This document shows positions 51,180-61,698 of a DNA stretch of 64,000 bases, piece by piece. The DNA is from Planctomycetota bacterium (lineage in GTDB: Bacteria; Planctomycetota; Planctomycetia; Planctomycetales; Planctomycetaceae). The position numbers and the translations under genes were made by a program. The stretch spans positions 53,203 to 117,202 of the forward strand of contig JAURQH010000100.1 in assembly GCA_030836185.1 (NCBI GenBank). Direction: 5' to 3'. Each line of letters opens with the position of its first letter. Within the stretch, counting starts at the first letter, position 1. The notes beneath the pieces were generated by a model. That model made no database searches and was not told the DNA's origin. It worked only from the letters and a program-made list of their open reading frames with translations.

Positions 51180-52193
51180 TCACACTTTTTCCCAAGTCCA
51201 GTCTTTGACACCCTCCAGATTACGAATCTGTTCTGTGGGCCATCTTCCCGCGTGTAGGTCAATAATCGTCTGGGCGTTCATACCGAACGTGCCGTCATGC
51301 GATTCGTGATCGAGCCCTGCGACATGCCCCGAGAGCAACACATTTGTCATTTCGACCAGCGGACTCGTGAGTGGCAACGGTTCTTCTTCAAAGACATCCA
51401 ACCCCGCCGCGCGAATCTGTTTGTTTTGCAACGCGGCGACCAAAGCGGTTTCATCGACAAGCGAACCGCGAGCCGTGTTAATGAGAACGGCGTCCTCTTT
51501 CATCATCGCCAATCGCTCGGCATTCACAAGATGCCTGGTCTCTTCGGTGGCGGGGCAATGCAGCGTGACATAATCGGCTCGCGAAAAAAGCTCATCCACG
51601 CCGACCAATTCGATGCCCCATTTGGCAATGAAATTGTCATCGGCATACGGTTCGTAGGCGATCAACTTCATCCCCAGCCCTGCCGCTCTTGTTGCCGTCG
51701 CTTGACCGATACGTCCTAATCCAACCAATCCCAGCGTCCTCCCCATAACGCGCGGACCGGCAACTCGTTCCCATTTGCCTTCACGAATCCACATGTCATT
51801 CCAGGGAAAGCCACGAGCGATGGCCATCAGCATGGCGATGGCATGTTCGGCGACCGCGTGATGATTGACACCCGGCGTTGTGGCAACCACGATCCCGAGT
51901 TCATCACACACCTTGGTCTCGACGGCATCATAGCCGACTCCTGAACGGGCAATGACTCGCAATTGAGGCAGCTTCCGCAGCACTTTTTCAGTCCACGGCT
52001 CGGAACCGGCGATCACGGCGTCGTAACCTTTCGTGGCGGTTATGAGCACGTCTTCCTGCCACAGGTCCAAGCTTCGATCAACAATATCCACTTCAAATCC
52101 GTTTTCGGCAAACAGATTGAAATGAGGGCCAGCTTCTCCGTTGAGAGAGGTCACCAAAACGCGAGGCATAAGAGCACTTTCTGTGTCGGGCAT
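51180..52193 (-). CDS. D-isomer 2-hydroxyacid dehydrogenase (phosphoglycerate-dehydrogenase-like)
   Basis: A 337-residue NAD-dependent dehydrogenase. The NAD motif GLVGLGRIGQATA lies at about 152-164. Catalytic residues are Arg in NTARGSLVDE (about 240), Glu in EEEPLPLTSP (about 268), and His in LSGHVAGLDH (about 294). There is no C-terminal ACT domain, so length matches phosphoglycerate-dehydrogenase-like or hydroxypyruvate-type enzymes and not the long SerA form. A second ATG at 52169 (MPRVLVTSLNG) is an alternative start. It lies 41 bases after the cysteine desulfurase start on the same strand, and is probably transcribed before it. Confidence 0.9.
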   Translation of the reverse strand: MPDTESALMPRVLVTSLNGEAGPHFNLFAENGFEVDIVDRSLDLWQEDVLITATKGYDAVIAGSEPWTEKVLRKLPQLRVIARSGVGYDAVETKVCDELGIVVATTPGVNHHAVAEHAIAMLMAIARGFPWNDMWIREGKWERVAGPRVMGRTLGLVGLGRIGQATATRAAGLGMKLIAYEPYADDNFIAKWGIELVGVDELFSRADYVTLHCPATEETRHLVNAERLAMMKEDAVLINTARGSLVDETALVAALQNKQIRAAGLDVFEEEPLPLTSPLVEMTNVLLSGHVAGLDHESHDGTFGMNAQTIIDLHAGRWPTEQIRNLEGVKDWTWEKV

Positions 52194-52291
52194 ATTGAGA
52201 TATCAGGAAACATCCTAATCGCCCCACGTCGGCAACTCCAGAGAATCTTGATACTCGTCTGAGACAAGCGAAACCATTTATCAACAGACTA

Positions 52292-52966
52292 CTAAGGGGC
52301 AACACATTCGATTCTCAGTGATTCGTCTTCGCGCTCGTCAGAATCGAGTAATAGCTCCTGAACTCGACCTTCTTTATGCCCACACTTTTGAGCGTCAATA
52401 AAGCCCGCTTGCTCGAGAAGTTTTCCCAGAGTTTCAAAGTCGTAAGCATAGAGATGTTCGTAGGACCGAAAGACACGATTGACGTGATCCATCGGCGTGG
52501 CGTCTTCCATGTGATCAGGAAATTTCGTGTCGCCACCATCCTTAATTTGACAATAGGTTCGCAGATACAATTCGGCATCTGGCACCAAAACCCGAAGAAC
52601 ACCTCCGGGCTGCAAACATCGACGTAACTCAGAGAGAAGGCCTGGAATTTGTGACGGCGGAAGATGTTCAAAAACATGCTCGGTATAGATATCCGACAAT
52701 TGACCATCCTTAAAAGGAAGTCGAGTTTTGATCACGTCCCAAGTGAGGTCAATTCTCGGATACCATTCGTAATTCAGGTTAATCGTGTGGTCAATCATCT
52801 TCTTGCCACAGCCGATGTTGAGATACTTCAGTTCTCGTACGCGCTTTGAACGAGTCTGAAACGAATTCCATCGCATACAGGCATTCAGAACACCCAAACC
52901 CTTTCTCGTTAACGGAGAGATCCACGGGTTTCGTGTAAACAAGTGTTTGATCGAGGTATCTGACAT
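52292..52966 (-). CDS. SAM-dependent methyltransferase (type 11-like)
   Basis: A 224-residue protein from ATG 52966 (MSDTSIKHLFTRNPW); the frame is open up to 53008. The SAM motif I is KYLNIGCGKKMID (about 47-59). IYTEHVFEHLPPSQIPGLLS has the conserved EHVFEH, and CLQPGGVLRVLVPDAELYL the post-motif strand. EHVFEH-type enzymes are common in surface-glycan clusters. The gene lies near the FkbM methyltransferase gene on the same strand, but with 175 bases between. The acceptor is unknown. Confidence 0.86.
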   Translation of the reverse strand: MSDTSIKHLFTRNPWISPLTRKGLGVLNACMRWNSFQTRSKRVRELKYLNIGCGKKMIDHTINLNYEWYPRIDLTWDVIKTRLPFKDGQLSDIYTEHVFEHLPPSQIPGLLSELRRCLQPGGVLRVLVPDAELYLRTYCQIKDGGDTKFPDHMEDATPMDHVNRVFRSYEHLYAYDFETLGKLLEQAGFIDAQKCGHKEGRVQELLLDSDEREDESLRIECVAP

Positions 52967-53140
52967 AAATCCATTTATAGTTTGAGAGGAATTCGACAAC
53001 GAAAGCAATAACAGAGCCTGAAGTCACCGCTGTTAAAGAAATCGCATTTTACGACAAGTCACCTGAATTCACCAGATGAAGTTTCCAAGCTCTAAGAATA
53101 GAACATTCTCATAAGATTCCGCTGAATCCCACCAGAAAAA

Positions 53141-53890
53141 TTACACCTTTTCACGCGAGGCGAACAGCAGACCAAACTCATCAGACTGTTCATCGACAGA
53201 TCGAATATGAAACCCCAGTTCATTGAGTTGACGTTTCAAACCATCCACTGTGGAACCTGGCTTTGCCCAAAGATGATATTCCATCGTGAGATGCTGAACG
53301 CCCGACCAAAGGGACGGATCATCGAGCAATTCCCACTCGGCTCCTTCGCAGTCGAGCTTGAGTAAATCGATTTGTCCGCCTGCTCGTTCAACAACCTCCC
53401 GCATTGAAATGACGGGAGTATAGATGCGTCCCCTCGCAAAATCGGCGACTGAAGTCGTGTGCAAAGAATTATGATGGAGAGCCAGCTCCAGAGTGCCCGC
53501 GTCCACTCCGATGGCTTCCGGGTAAACGGTCACGCAGTCATCTTCGGTGTTATGTTCTAAAACTGACTGAATTTGAGGATTCGGTTCGTAAGTATGAATG
53601 TGCTTCGGCTGAAAGCGATTCAAAGCTGCCAGAGTGAACAATCCAATGTTCCCTCCCACATCGACCACCACATTCACGGGAGAGTCAATTTCCGCCAATC
53701 GATAACAATCATCAACAAGAATCAGTGACAGCTCATGAAGCTGAACCTGTTCTTCGCCGGGAGGAAACTGTAACCGGCGATACTGACCGTTAATAGTGAC
53801 GGAACCGGTCGGTAGTGACCGCCAAGGTGACCACACACCTAGCCGATAGCGTTTCCATCGATAGCTGAGTGAACGGGTAAGGTGACTCAT
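53141..53890 (-). CDS. FkbM family methyltransferase
   Basis: A 249-residue methyltransferase of the FkbM type. Motif I is VVVDVGGNIGLFTLAAL (about 69-85). THEPN-like HTYEPNPQI follows, and the family signature LLKLDCEGAEWELL sits near 175-188. FkbM enzymes O-methylate polyketides, sugars or surface polysaccharides. The N-terminal 60 residues are basic and have no signal. It is encoded just after pgk on the same strand with a gap of 39 bases. Confidence 0.9.
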   Translation of the reverse strand: MSHLTRSLSYRWKRYRLGVWSPWRSLPTGSVTINGQYRRLQFPPGEEQVQLHELSLILVDDCYRLAEIDSPVNVVVDVGGNIGLFTLAALNRFQPKHIHTYEPNPQIQSVLEHNTEDDCVTVYPEAIGVDAGTLELALHHNSLHTTSVADFARGRIYTPVISMREVVERAGGQIDLLKLDCEGAEWELLDDPSLWSGVQHLTMEYHLWAKPGSTVDGLKRQLNELGFHIRSVDEQSDEFGLLFASREKV

Positions 53891-53929
53891 TCAGTAAGCA
53901 CCTTCCCGTAAGAATGATCAAGAACCGCG

Positions 53930-55135
53930 TCAGGCTTCGTCGAGGAGCGCCACGGTTTCAAAAGATCTACCTTCCAGTAATGCCAGAGAAGCACCACCTC
54001 CGGTACTCACATGAGAGACCTTGTCTTCAAAGCCAAGCTGCTTCACGGCAGAGGCGGAATCTCCTCCACCTATGATACTGACGGCTGAACTGTCCGCAAT
54101 AGCCTGTGCAACGGCTTTTGTCCCCTCATCAAAGGGAGGCATCTCAAAAACACCCATCGGGCCGTTCCAAACGACAGTTCCCGCAGCACGAACAATGTCT
54201 GCGTACGCCTTGGCAGTATCTGGACCGATATCGAGACCTTCAAAGTCGTCCGAAATCTCACCCGCTTTGACAACTTCTTTATTGCAGTCCGCAGAAAAAT
54301 CGTCGCCACAATGGGTGTCTGTCGGAAGTTCCAACTTGTCGCCACCCTTTTCCATGAGTTCTTTGGCAGTCTGAATATCAATCTTGCGTTTTTCTGGATC
54401 GGGTTCGATATAGCTCTTTCCAATTCTTCCACCTTTTGCGACAGCAAACGTAAAAGCCATCGCGCCACCGATAAGAACTTTGTCGCAAATATCGAGCAGG
54501 TTCGAGATCACTTTAATTTTATCAGACACTTTCTTGCCTCCGACGATAGCAACAAATGGACGTGTTGGATTGGCGATGGCTTCGGTCAAGTACTGAAGTT
54601 CTTTCTCTAAGAGAAAACCGACCACTTTCGGCTTGTCGCCCATCGCGAGTGGTACGCCGTGCAATGAAGCGTCTGGTTTTGCACACGAACCAAAAGCATC
54701 GTTGCAGTAGACATCGCCCATATCGGCCAGCGTCTTTGAGAACTCGGCGTCGTCTTTTTTCTCACCAGGACAGAAGCGAACATTTTCCAACAACAGAACA
54801 TCACCCGGCTGTAACGCAGCCGCTTTGGCCTGTGCGTCGGGACCATCGGTATCGGTGGCAAATTGAACCTCTTTGCCGAGCAGTTCCCCCAAGCGAACGG
54901 CGGCCGGTTTGAGAGAATACTTCTCTTCGTATTGACCGGCCTCTGGGCGACCCAAGTGACTCATCAAAATCAAGCTGCCACCCCGTTCGAGAACCGAATT
55001 GATGGTCGGTAATGTCGCCTTGATGCGCAGATCGTCGGTGATGTTGAGATCGCCATCGAGAGGCACGTTGAAGTCAACTCGCATAAGGACTTTTTTGCCA
55101 TTCACATCAACGTCGGAGATCAACTTTTTCGGCAT
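53930..55135 (-). CDS. pgk: Phosphoglycerate kinase
   Basis: A 401-residue glycolytic enzyme that transfers phosphate between 1,3-bisphosphoglycerate and ADP in the cytoplasm. [14 protein letters not shown] (about 15-28) is the N-terminal substrate motif. [10 protein letters not shown] carries further Arg/His contacts. The nucleotide site has GGAMAFTF and the C-terminal loop [15 protein letters not shown] (about 354-368). Full length. The FkbM gene follows but is unlikely to be functionally related. gapA is not in the window. Confidence 0.97.
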   Translation of the reverse strand: MPKKLISDVDVNGKKVLMRVDFNVPLDGDLNITDDLRIKATLPTINSVLERGGSLILMSHLGRPEAGQYEEKYSLKPAAVRLGELLGKEVQFATDTDGPDAQAKAAALQPGDVLLLENVRFCPGEKKDDAEFSKTLADMGDVYCNDAFGSCAKPDASLHGVPLAMGDKPKVVGFLLEKELQYLTEAIANPTRPFVAIVGGKKVSDKIKVISNLLDICDKVLIGGAMAFTFAVAKGGRIGKSYIEPDPEKRKIDIQTAKELMEKGGDKLELPTDTHCGDDFSADCNKEVVKAGEISDDFEGLDIGPDTAKAYADIVRAAGTVVWNGPMGVFEMPPFDEGTKAVAQAIADSSAVSIIGGGDSASAVKQLGFEDKVSHVSTGGGASLALLEGRSFETVALLDEA

Positions 55136-55280
55136 CGTCTATCACTTTCGTATTAGCCCTCGTGCGAACGCACGCGGGATGGGTTCAAATCATTTTTAGC
55201 AAACTGAACGCTATCGTAATTTTCTGAGGTGGGAATGCAAGCGAGTGGGATTGATGCTGCTTCAAGCGTCACCCGAGTCA

Positions 55281-58200
55281 TCACTTCTCATCATCCGGTT
55301 CGGGAGCAAATCCCCGTCGCATCGTATTTTCGGTCACATTGACCGGCACCAGATATTGCAACAGATAATCGGGACCACCCGCTTTGCTGCCGAGACCCGA
55401 CATTTTGTATCCGCCAAACGGATGGCGTTCGACCAAGGCTCCCGTGATCTCGCGATTGAGGTACAGGTTGCCAACTTCCATCTCCTGTCGTGCTCGTTTC
55501 AAATTCTGAGGAGAGCGGGAGTACATTCCACCCGTGAGGGCAAACTTTGTGTTGTTGGCGAATTCGAACGCTTCGTCGAGGTCGTCGGCTTTGATCACAC
55601 ATAGCACCGGGCCGAAGATTTCTTCTTGAGCGATCTGCGAATCGGGATCGACATCGACAAAGATGTGCGGACCGATGAAGAATCCTTTGTCTCCCAAATC
55701 TTCCACGTCACCCGCCAAAGCGAGTTCGATTTCGTCTTCCTTGCCGATCTCGATATATTCCTGAATTTTCGCCAATGCGTCTGCATCGATGACCGGGCCA
55801 AAAGCGATACCAGGATCTTCTGCGGGACCAACTTTGAGACTCTTCGCTGCATCGACCAAACGCTTCACAAATTGATCGTAAACTTTTTCTAACACAATCA
55901 CGCGCGAGCAGGCCGAACATTTTTGTCCCGCGTATCCAAAGGCAGAATGAATGACCCCTTGAACGGCTTCGTCGAGGTCCGCATCGTCGTCGATGATGAT
56001 CGCATTTTTGCCACCCATTTCTGCGACGATATGCTTGACCGAAATTTGGCGGTCATCGGTTTTGGCAGCCGCTTCGTTGATCCCGAGGCCGACCGGCAAC
56101 GAACCAGTAAAGGCAATCAAGTCCACATCGGGACTCCCCACCAATTCGGGGCCGATATCTTCACCGATACCGGGAACATAATTCACCACGCCATGAGGAA
56201 TCCCCGCGTCGTGGATCAAATCCATCAGCTTGGCAGCAATAATAGACGCTTGCTCGGCCGGTTTCATCACGACGGTGTTACCTGTGACCAAGGCAGCAGT
56301 TGTCATGCCGGTCAAAATTGCCAAGGGGAAGTTCCACGGAGCAATCACGACAGCCACGCCTCGCGGCTTATAAAAGTAGCTGTTCTCTTCTCCAGGAAAA
56401 TCGGTTTGCTGGGGTTCGTCGAGTTGTCTCATCTGGAGGGCATAATACATACAAAAATCGATGGCTTCCGCGACATCGGCATCGGCTTCGGCCCAAGGTT
56501 TCCCACACTCGAACACGATCCATGACGCCAAATCAAATCGACGATTTCGCATTTCGGCGGCAATCAATTCGATGTATTCCGCACGATGGCCGGTTTCAAC
56601 TTTTGACCAAGTCGCGAAAGCGTTCCGGGCGGCAGAAATTGCTTCGACAGCATGGTCTTCGGTCGCCAAGACGATGCGGCCGAGTTCTTCACTTTTGTTG
56701 CTCGGATTAACGGACGCCATCGTCTTGCCGCTCTCTTCGCCTTTGCCGTCGATGGTCAGCAAATACTCCTGCCCAAACTCATCGCGAACGCGTTCCAGCG
56801 CTTCCTGCATCGCTTCCCGATTCTCGTCCTTCGAGAAGTCGGTCAACGGTTCGTTCTGGAATCCTGTTTGTTCTTCTTCCTGAACCTGTGGCATGTCGGC
56901 ACCTATTTTGACCGGATTAATGAGAAGTTGAGAAATATCTGCATCGCGATCAACGGACTGACGCAGGAAAGAATCATTCGAGGTATTTTCGAGCAAACGT
57001 CGGACGAGATAAGCCATTCCCGGCAACATCTCTCCGAACGGAGTATAAATCCGCACGCGATGCCCCAGTTCCGAAATCGCTTCGGCTTGGTCGTCTCCCA
57101 TGCCGTAAAGCATTTGGACTTCATAAGAACCGGGAGGCAATTCGAGCATTTTGGCCCAAGCCAAGCCGTGCGATAAAGAGCGTAAGTTATGACTGCCGAG
57201 TGCGGGTCGTAACCACTCCGCATTTTTCATCAGAAACTTTGTCTGCTTTTCGTAGTTGACATCGGATTCCCATTTTTGTTGATACACGGGAATTGGCCAG
57301 CCACGATACTTCGCACGGATTGTTTCGTAGTCCCAATAGGCGCCTTTGACGAGTCGCACCCAGATCGGCGTGCCTCGTTTTTTTGTCCATTTGAGAAGTT
57401 CTTTCAGATCCTTCTCGGCATCCGGCAAGTAGGCCTGGATGACGATACCTGCATCGGGATAGTCGCGGAACTCGTCCTCCATCAAGATCTCTTTGAAGAT
57501 ATGTAGAGTGAGATCTTTATGATCATAAGACTCCATATCAATGTGGACGTAGGCATCATACTCGCGAGCCGCACGCAAAATGGGTCGCAAGCGACGTTTC
57601 ACAATTTCGGCAGAACCAACAGGGTCAATCGATTTGAACTGACTGTTCAACGCGGAAAGTTTCAGTGACACATTCATGCGATGAATCGAACCAAATTGAT
57701 CGGAGTCCAGAACGTCATTCGTCGGCCATTGCGAGACTTGTGGGCCGAGACCTTGGATAATGTCGAGAAACGATTGTTGATAAGCGTCCGCTTCGGCTTC
57801 GGTCAGGACGGCTTCACCGAGAAGATCCAATGTGAAGGCGTAACCACGATCCCGAAGTTTCTGAACCGATTGATACACTTCGTCAACCGTCGTGCCGGCA
57901 ATGAAACGCTTGGCCATTCGATGCACGTTCATACGGGCGTTGTACGAAACGGCTTTGCCGAGAACCGTGTTGGGTTGCGTGAGCTCCAAGCCCATGCGGG
58001 CTGCCCAGGGAAGATGGCCACGTACCTCTTCAAAATATTCTTGCAAGTGGCGAGTCACCGATTCGTGATCCCGCAACATTGGCAGAACATCCACGAAGCG
58101 AAACATCTGAATCTTGACCGATTCGTCTTCCATCGCCCAGTCGAGAATGCGGTCATCCCACCAGCGACGCTCGAACATGGAAGGTCGACGATGGGGAATA

Positions 58201-58322
58201 TGATCCCAAATCTCTTCCCCCAGCCGTTTGGTTTCCTTTTCTACGGCTTTGGTGATGTCTGCCGTTTTCGTTGGCACTTGTGTCAGATCCTTCTTCGTAT
58301 TATGAGACGTGATCGAAACCAC
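55281..58322 (-). CDS. putA: Bifunctional proline dehydrogenase / glutamate-semialdehyde dehydrogenase
   Basis: A 1013-residue two-domain enzyme that oxidises proline to glutamate. The FAD-dependent proline dehydrogenase barrel covers about residues 75-470, with YDAYVHIDMESYDHKDLTL and WVRLVKGAYWDYE as substrate and flavin strands. After a linker the aldehyde dehydrogenase domain covers about 525-1000. APWNFPLAILTGM, NTVVMKPAE, the Glu motif VAEMGGKNAI, and the Cys motif YAGQKCSACSR (about 795-805) are intact. There is no N-terminal ribbon-helix-helix, so it does not regulate its own gene as E. coli PutA does. Confidence 0.96.
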   Translation of the reverse strand: MVSITSHNTKKDLTQVPTKTADITKAVEKETKRLGEEIWDHIPHRRPSMFERRWWDDRILDWAMEDESVKIQMFRFVDVLPMLRDHESVTRHLQEYFEEVRGHLPWAARMGLELTQPNTVLGKAVSYNARMNVHRMAKRFIAGTTVDEVYQSVQKLRDRGYAFTLDLLGEAVLTEAEADAYQQSFLDIIQGLGPQVSQWPTNDVLDSDQFGSIHRMNVSLKLSALNSQFKSIDPVGSAEIVKRRLRPILRAAREYDAYVHIDMESYDHKDLTLHIFKEILMEDEFRDYPDAGIVIQAYLPDAEKDLKELLKWTKKRGTPIWVRLVKGAYWDYETIRAKYRGWPIPVYQQKWESDVNYEKQTKFLMKNAEWLRPALGSHNLRSLSHGLAWAKMLELPPGSYEVQMLYGMGDDQAEAISELGHRVRIYTPFGEMLPGMAYLVRRLLENTSNDSFLRQSVDRDADISQLLINPVKIGADMPQVQEEEQTGFQNEPLTDFSKDENREAMQEALERVRDEFGQEYLLTIDGKGEESGKTMASVNPSNKSEELGRIVLATEDHAVEAISAARNAFATWSKVETGHRAEYIELIAAEMRNRRFDLASWIVFECGKPWAEADADVAEAIDFCMYYALQMRQLDEPQQTDFPGEENSYFYKPRGVAVVIAPWNFPLAILTGMTTAALVTGNTVVMKPAEQASIIAAKLMDLIHDAGIPHGVVNYVPGIGEDIGPELVGSPDVDLIAFTGSLPVGLGINEAAAKTDDRQISVKHIVAEMGGKNAIIIDDDADLDEAVQGVIHSAFGYAGQKCSACSRVIVLEKVYDQFVKRLVDAAKSLKVGPAEDPGIAFGPVIDADALAKIQEYIEIGKEDEIELALAGDVEDLGDKGFFIGPHIFVDVDPDSQIAQEEIFGPVLCVIKADDLDEAFEFANNTKFALTGGMYSRSPQNLKRARQEMEVGNLYLNREITGALVERHPFGGYKMSGLGSKAGGPDYLLQYLVPVNVTENTMRRGFAPEPDDEK

Positions 58323-58412
58323 GCCGGATGTTTTTGAATCAGATGATTCGCTGTAAGTCTTAGATCACCTCCTCATTGCTAGCGCAATTCGGCGATGACG
58401 AATTCTCTATCA

Positions 58413-59612
58413 TTACGTTGTGTACTCAGAATTCAACCGGACGTACTCTTGAGTCAGGTCGCAGGTCCAGAATCGCACGTTTTCCGGGCCATCTCCACAC
58501 TTCAGTTCAATGTGGACCTCTCCCGATTGCATGCTTTTCGAGACCGCTTCTTCTTCATAATTGACAGGTTGGCCCTGTTCGTAAAGCAATGTCTGATTCA
58601 AATGCAGCGTCACGGCGAGCGGATCAAAGGGGACTCCCGCATAACCGGCTGCCGACACAATTCGTCCCCAGTTGGGGTCGTTCCCCGTGATGGCGGTTTT
58701 CACGAGCGGCCCCTCTGCCACCGCTTTGGCAATTTTGTAAGCATCCTCATAAGAATCCAACCCCGTCACATCAATCGTGACAAAATGGTCGGCACCTTCC
58801 GCATCGCGAATGATCATTTGAGACAGCTCTTCACTGACCTGATCAAGAGCCGCCCCAAACTCACCCAAGACCGTATCATCAACCGGACCCATTTTGGCGG
58901 CTCCGTTCGCAAGCAGCAAAACCGTATCGCTGGTACTTGTGTGTCCTTCGACACTCACACAGTTAAAAGATCGATTGACGGCATGGCGAAGCAAACGGTC
59001 GGCCTGCTCAATACTCAACTCCGCATCGGTCATGATCACGCTGAGCATCGTGGCCATATTGGGAGCGATCATCGCTGCCCCCTTGCAGACTCCCGTAATA
59101 CGAATTAACTTGCCGTTCACAGTCACTTCGCGAGAACTAATCTTGGCAAAGGTATCGGTCGTCATAATGGCTTCCGCAGCCGCTTGCAGATGCGAAGATT
59201 CTCCACCTTGATGCGGCACAATCGATTCCACACCGGAGAGGATTTTCTCCATCGGTAGTAAGTGACCGATAATCCCCGTTGAACAGACGAGAACATCTTC
59301 CGCGTCGCAATTGAGTCCGTCGGCCAGCTTCGCCGTCATAGCTTTGGCATCTTTGATCCCCCGCTCTCCCGTGCAAGCGTTCGCATTGCCCGAGTTAATC
59401 ACAACCGCACGAGAACTTGCACGCCCAACGCGTTCTTTGGAGACCGTCACGGGCGCTCCACAAACCAGATTTTGCGTAAAGACTCCTACGGAGACCGCAG
59501 GCTGGTCGGAAACGAATATCGAGAGATCCGGCTTGCCAGACTCCTTGATGCCGCAAGTGATCCCGGCGGTCTGAAATCCGGCAGGGAGTTTGTGTGATGT
59601 ACTGTCGGTCAT
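58413..59612 (-). CDS. argJ: Bifunctional glutamate N-acetyltransferase / amino-acid acetyltransferase
   Basis: A 399-residue enzyme of arginine synthesis. ATG 59612 ([18 protein letters not shown]) is chosen as start; the open frame extends upstream to 59720 through a dispersed palindrome. The proenzyme cuts itself before Thr in the motif APNMATML (about 180-187) to form alpha and beta chains. [13 protein letters not shown] and [17 protein letters not shown] are further conserved blocks. It recycles acetyl groups between acetylornithine and glutamate. No other arg gene is adjacent. Confidence 0.95.
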   Translation of the reverse strand: MTDSTSHKLPAGFQTAGITCGIKESGKPDLSIFVSDQPAVSVGVFTQNLVCGAPVTVSKERVGRASSRAVVINSGNANACTGERGIKDAKAMTAKLADGLNCDAEDVLVCSTGIIGHLLPMEKILSGVESIVPHQGGESSHLQAAAEAIMTTDTFAKISSREVTVNGKLIRITGVCKGAAMIAPNMATMLSVIMTDAELSIEQADRLLRHAVNRSFNCVSVEGHTSTSDTVLLLANGAAKMGPVDDTVLGEFGAALDQVSEELSQMIIRDAEGADHFVTIDVTGLDSYEDAYKIAKAVAEGPLVKTAITGNDPNWGRIVSAAGYAGVPFDPLAVTLHLNQTLLYEQGQPVNYEEEAVSKSMQSGEVHIELKCGDGPENVRFWTCDLTQEYVRLNSEYTT

Positions 59613-59676
59613 AATGCTTGCTCGCGGCGCTTTCTTATTTCGTGCCTGATCAAGATCGAGAGACCGACCTGCATGC

Positions 59677-59714
59677 CACCCTCTCCTCCTCAGGAGGAGA
59701 GGGACGGGGTGAGG
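59677..59714. repeat. CCCTCTCCTCCT palindrome, copy 1
   Basis: CCCTCTCCTCCT (59679-59690), C, AGGAGGAGAGGG (59692-59703), then ACGGGGTGAGG. A perfect 12-bp stem with a one-base loop. Preceded by CTGCATGCCA. A related copy lies at 60467 in the same orientation. Confidence 0.8.
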
Positions 59715-59891
59715 AGGCAACGGGTGACTCTAAATTGATCCAAACCACCATTAGACCAATATTCGCGAGCCGCGTGAATTCTCCCGGCAGAGACGATTCG
59801 TATTTTTTGAACTCACCGGAAAACTTTTTCTTTTTAACGAGGGACACGTTACCTTGTTATCTGATCATTACTTCTGGCAAGGATTTCCACT

Positions 59892-60404
59892 ATGCCAAAA
59901 CAACACCTTTTTTTGTGGCATCGAGTCTGTACTGTTGCTCTTTGGATTATATTTTCGGTGACACTGTTTATTGCTAATATTTCCTCCAAAAACATCACTC
60001 TGGCCGAATCATCTGCTTCCCGAAACATCGCAGTCATGATTGTTTCGCCCGGCAAATATCCGATTCGGGGAAAGTATCTCGAAGCAATTGGCATCGAAGA
60101 GACTAAAGACAAAAATCTTCGCATCACTCTGTTCACACCTGGTGGAACGCAAAAACCAATTGCCGATCTTGAGGAGCGCTGGTTTATCTATCCAGAAACC
60201 CCGAATCGCATCTGGATATACTATGGCAATGATATTCTGGAGTTACAGGAGTTCAGCAAAAATCGTTCAGCAACATCGTCACCATTGTTGAAAACATCGT
60301 TGATCTCAGATATCCCGAAACCCGTAGCAACCAGGATCCCACAAAGCTTAAGAAACAAACTCGTCCAAGCCTCCAAAGAAGCTCGTACAGATGGGGAGTT
60401 TTAA
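59892..60404 (+). CDS. Exported protein of unknown function
   Basis: A 170-residue protein with an N-terminal signal or anchor (about 10-32, TVALWIIFSVTLFIANI). The mature domain is beta-rich and includes VMIVSPGKYPIRGKYLEAIG and LEERWFIYPETPNRIWIYYG. The last 40 residues are basic and low in structure. No family is recognised. The gene stands between two copies of the same palindromic repeat and has a lower G+C content than its neighbours. Real coding is supported by the signal peptide and a good amino acid mix, but nothing more. Confidence 0.65.
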   Translation: MPKQHLFLWHRVCTVALWIIFSVTLFIANISSKNITLAESSASRNIAVMIVSPGKYPIRGKYLEAIGIEETKDKNLRITLFTPGGTQKPIADLEERWFIYPETPNRIWIYYGNDILELQEFSKNRSATSSPLLKTSLISDIPKPVATRIPQSLRNKLVQASKEARTDGEF

Positions 60405-60466
60405 GAACTCAGACAACGAGACAAAACTTACAACCAAATACTACCTACCCAATCCTACCTGCAAGC

Positions 60467-60504
60467 CACCCTCTCTTCCTCTGGAGGAGAGGGTAGGGGT
60501 GAGG
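60467..60504. repeat. CCCTCTCCTCCT palindrome, copy 2
   Basis: CCCTCTCTTCCT, then CTGGAGGAGAGGG and TAGGGGTGAGG. It is preceded by CTGCAAGCCA, so the shared part begins before the palindrome. It matches copy 1 at 59677 with three changes. Confidence 0.75.
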
Positions 60505-60532
60505 AAGAATTCCTCAAGGAAAAAAAGAAAAC

Positions 60533-61678
60533 ATGACAAATCAAACTCAGATAACCCGCCGACAACTCCTCCAAAACTCTATTGCCGGAGCAGGACTCAT
60601 CCTGACTTCTCGATCACAATTGTTTGGCCAGGACAAAAAAGACGACGGCCTCGACTGGTACAACGTCGAAGATTGGGGCGTTGAAGGCAAAGGCTTCACC
60701 CAATGTGAACGATATTACGACCGTCTTCCCGCAACTGCGAAAGAAGAAGTTCGCGGAGCCGTCTGGTCGCTCAGTCGTCACTCTGCCGGTATGCTCGCAC
60801 GGTTCGAAACTGACGCTAGAAACATCCATGTTCGCTATGACCTGCTCTCCGCATCACTGGCCATGAATCACATGCCAGCGACCGGCGTGAGCGGAATCGA
60901 TCTTTATGGTCGCAACGAAGCAGGAGAGGATCGCTGGGTCAAAGTGACTCGGCCCAACAATCAACATGTCGAACAACAACTCGTCAGCGGCATTGATGCT
61001 CGACCAAACGGAGAACCCCGACTCTTCACCGCTTACTTGCCTCTGTATAACGGCGTGAACAAAGTCGAATTTGGAGTCCCCAAGGGGACCATCTTCAATC
61101 CGGTCGCTCCGCGGAAAGCCAAGCCGATTGTCTTTTATGGCACCTCGATCATGCACGGAGCGTGTGCGTCGCGTCCGGGAATGTCGATCAGCGCATTGGT
61201 GGGGCGACGTTACGACATGCCGACCATCAATCTCGGTTTCTCAGGAAATGGAAGATTAGAATTGGAAGTTGGCAAATACCTCGCGGAACTTGATCCGGCC
61301 GTTTACTGCATCGATTGTCTGCCAAACGTGCAAGGCCCCGATGTCGCGGCACGCACAGAGCCTCTGGTCAAACTCTTACGAAAAGCTCGCCCAACGACTC
61401 CCATCGTGCTCGTCGAAGATCGCACTTACACGAACGCCCCCTTCTTCAAATCAATGCGTGAACGGCACGCGGCCAGCCGTAAAGCATTGCGGACAGCCTA
61501 TGAAAACCTGAAAGCCGCTGGAGACAAGAACCTGTATTACCTTGGAGGGGAAATCCAGTTGGGTGACGACGGCGAAGGAGCCACCGACGGTAGCCATCCC
61601 AATGACTTGGGTATGATGAGATATGCCGATGCGTATGCAACGGTATTGGATCCTTTGCTCAAGTCCACCAAATCGTGA
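60533..61678 (+). CDS. SGNH-type esterase with N-terminal GxDLY domain, Tat-exported
   Basis: A 381-residue protein with a Tat signal (ITRRQLLQNSIAGAGLILTS, about 7-26). Residues about 40-195 form a beta domain with the hallmark SGIDLYGR (GxDLY domain). The SGNH esterase domain follows: YGTSIMHGACAS (nucleophile Ser, about 206), NLGFSGNGRLE (Gly and Asn), and the final DGSHPNDLGM with Asp and His. It probably removes acetyl or similar groups from polysaccharides outside the cytoplasm. The gene starts 29 bases after a dispersed palindrome. Confidence 0.92.
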   Translation: MTNQTQITRRQLLQNSIAGAGLILTSRSQLFGQDKKDDGLDWYNVEDWGVEGKGFTQCERYYDRLPATAKEEVRGAVWSLSRHSAGMLARFETDARNIHVRYDLLSASLAMNHMPATGVSGIDLYGRNEAGEDRWVKVTRPNNQHVEQQLVSGIDARPNGEPRLFTAYLPLYNGVNKVEFGVPKGTIFNPVAPRKAKPIVFYGTSIMHGACASRPGMSISALVGRRYDMPTINLGFSGNGRLELEVGKYLAELDPAVYCIDCLPNVQGPDVAARTEPLVKLLRKARPTTPIVLVEDRTYTNAPFFKSMRERHAASRKALRTAYENLKAAGDKNLYYLGGEIQLGDDGEGATDGSHPNDLGMMRYADAYATVLDPLLKSTKS

Positions 61679-61698
61679 AACGGTGATCGAGAACTAGT

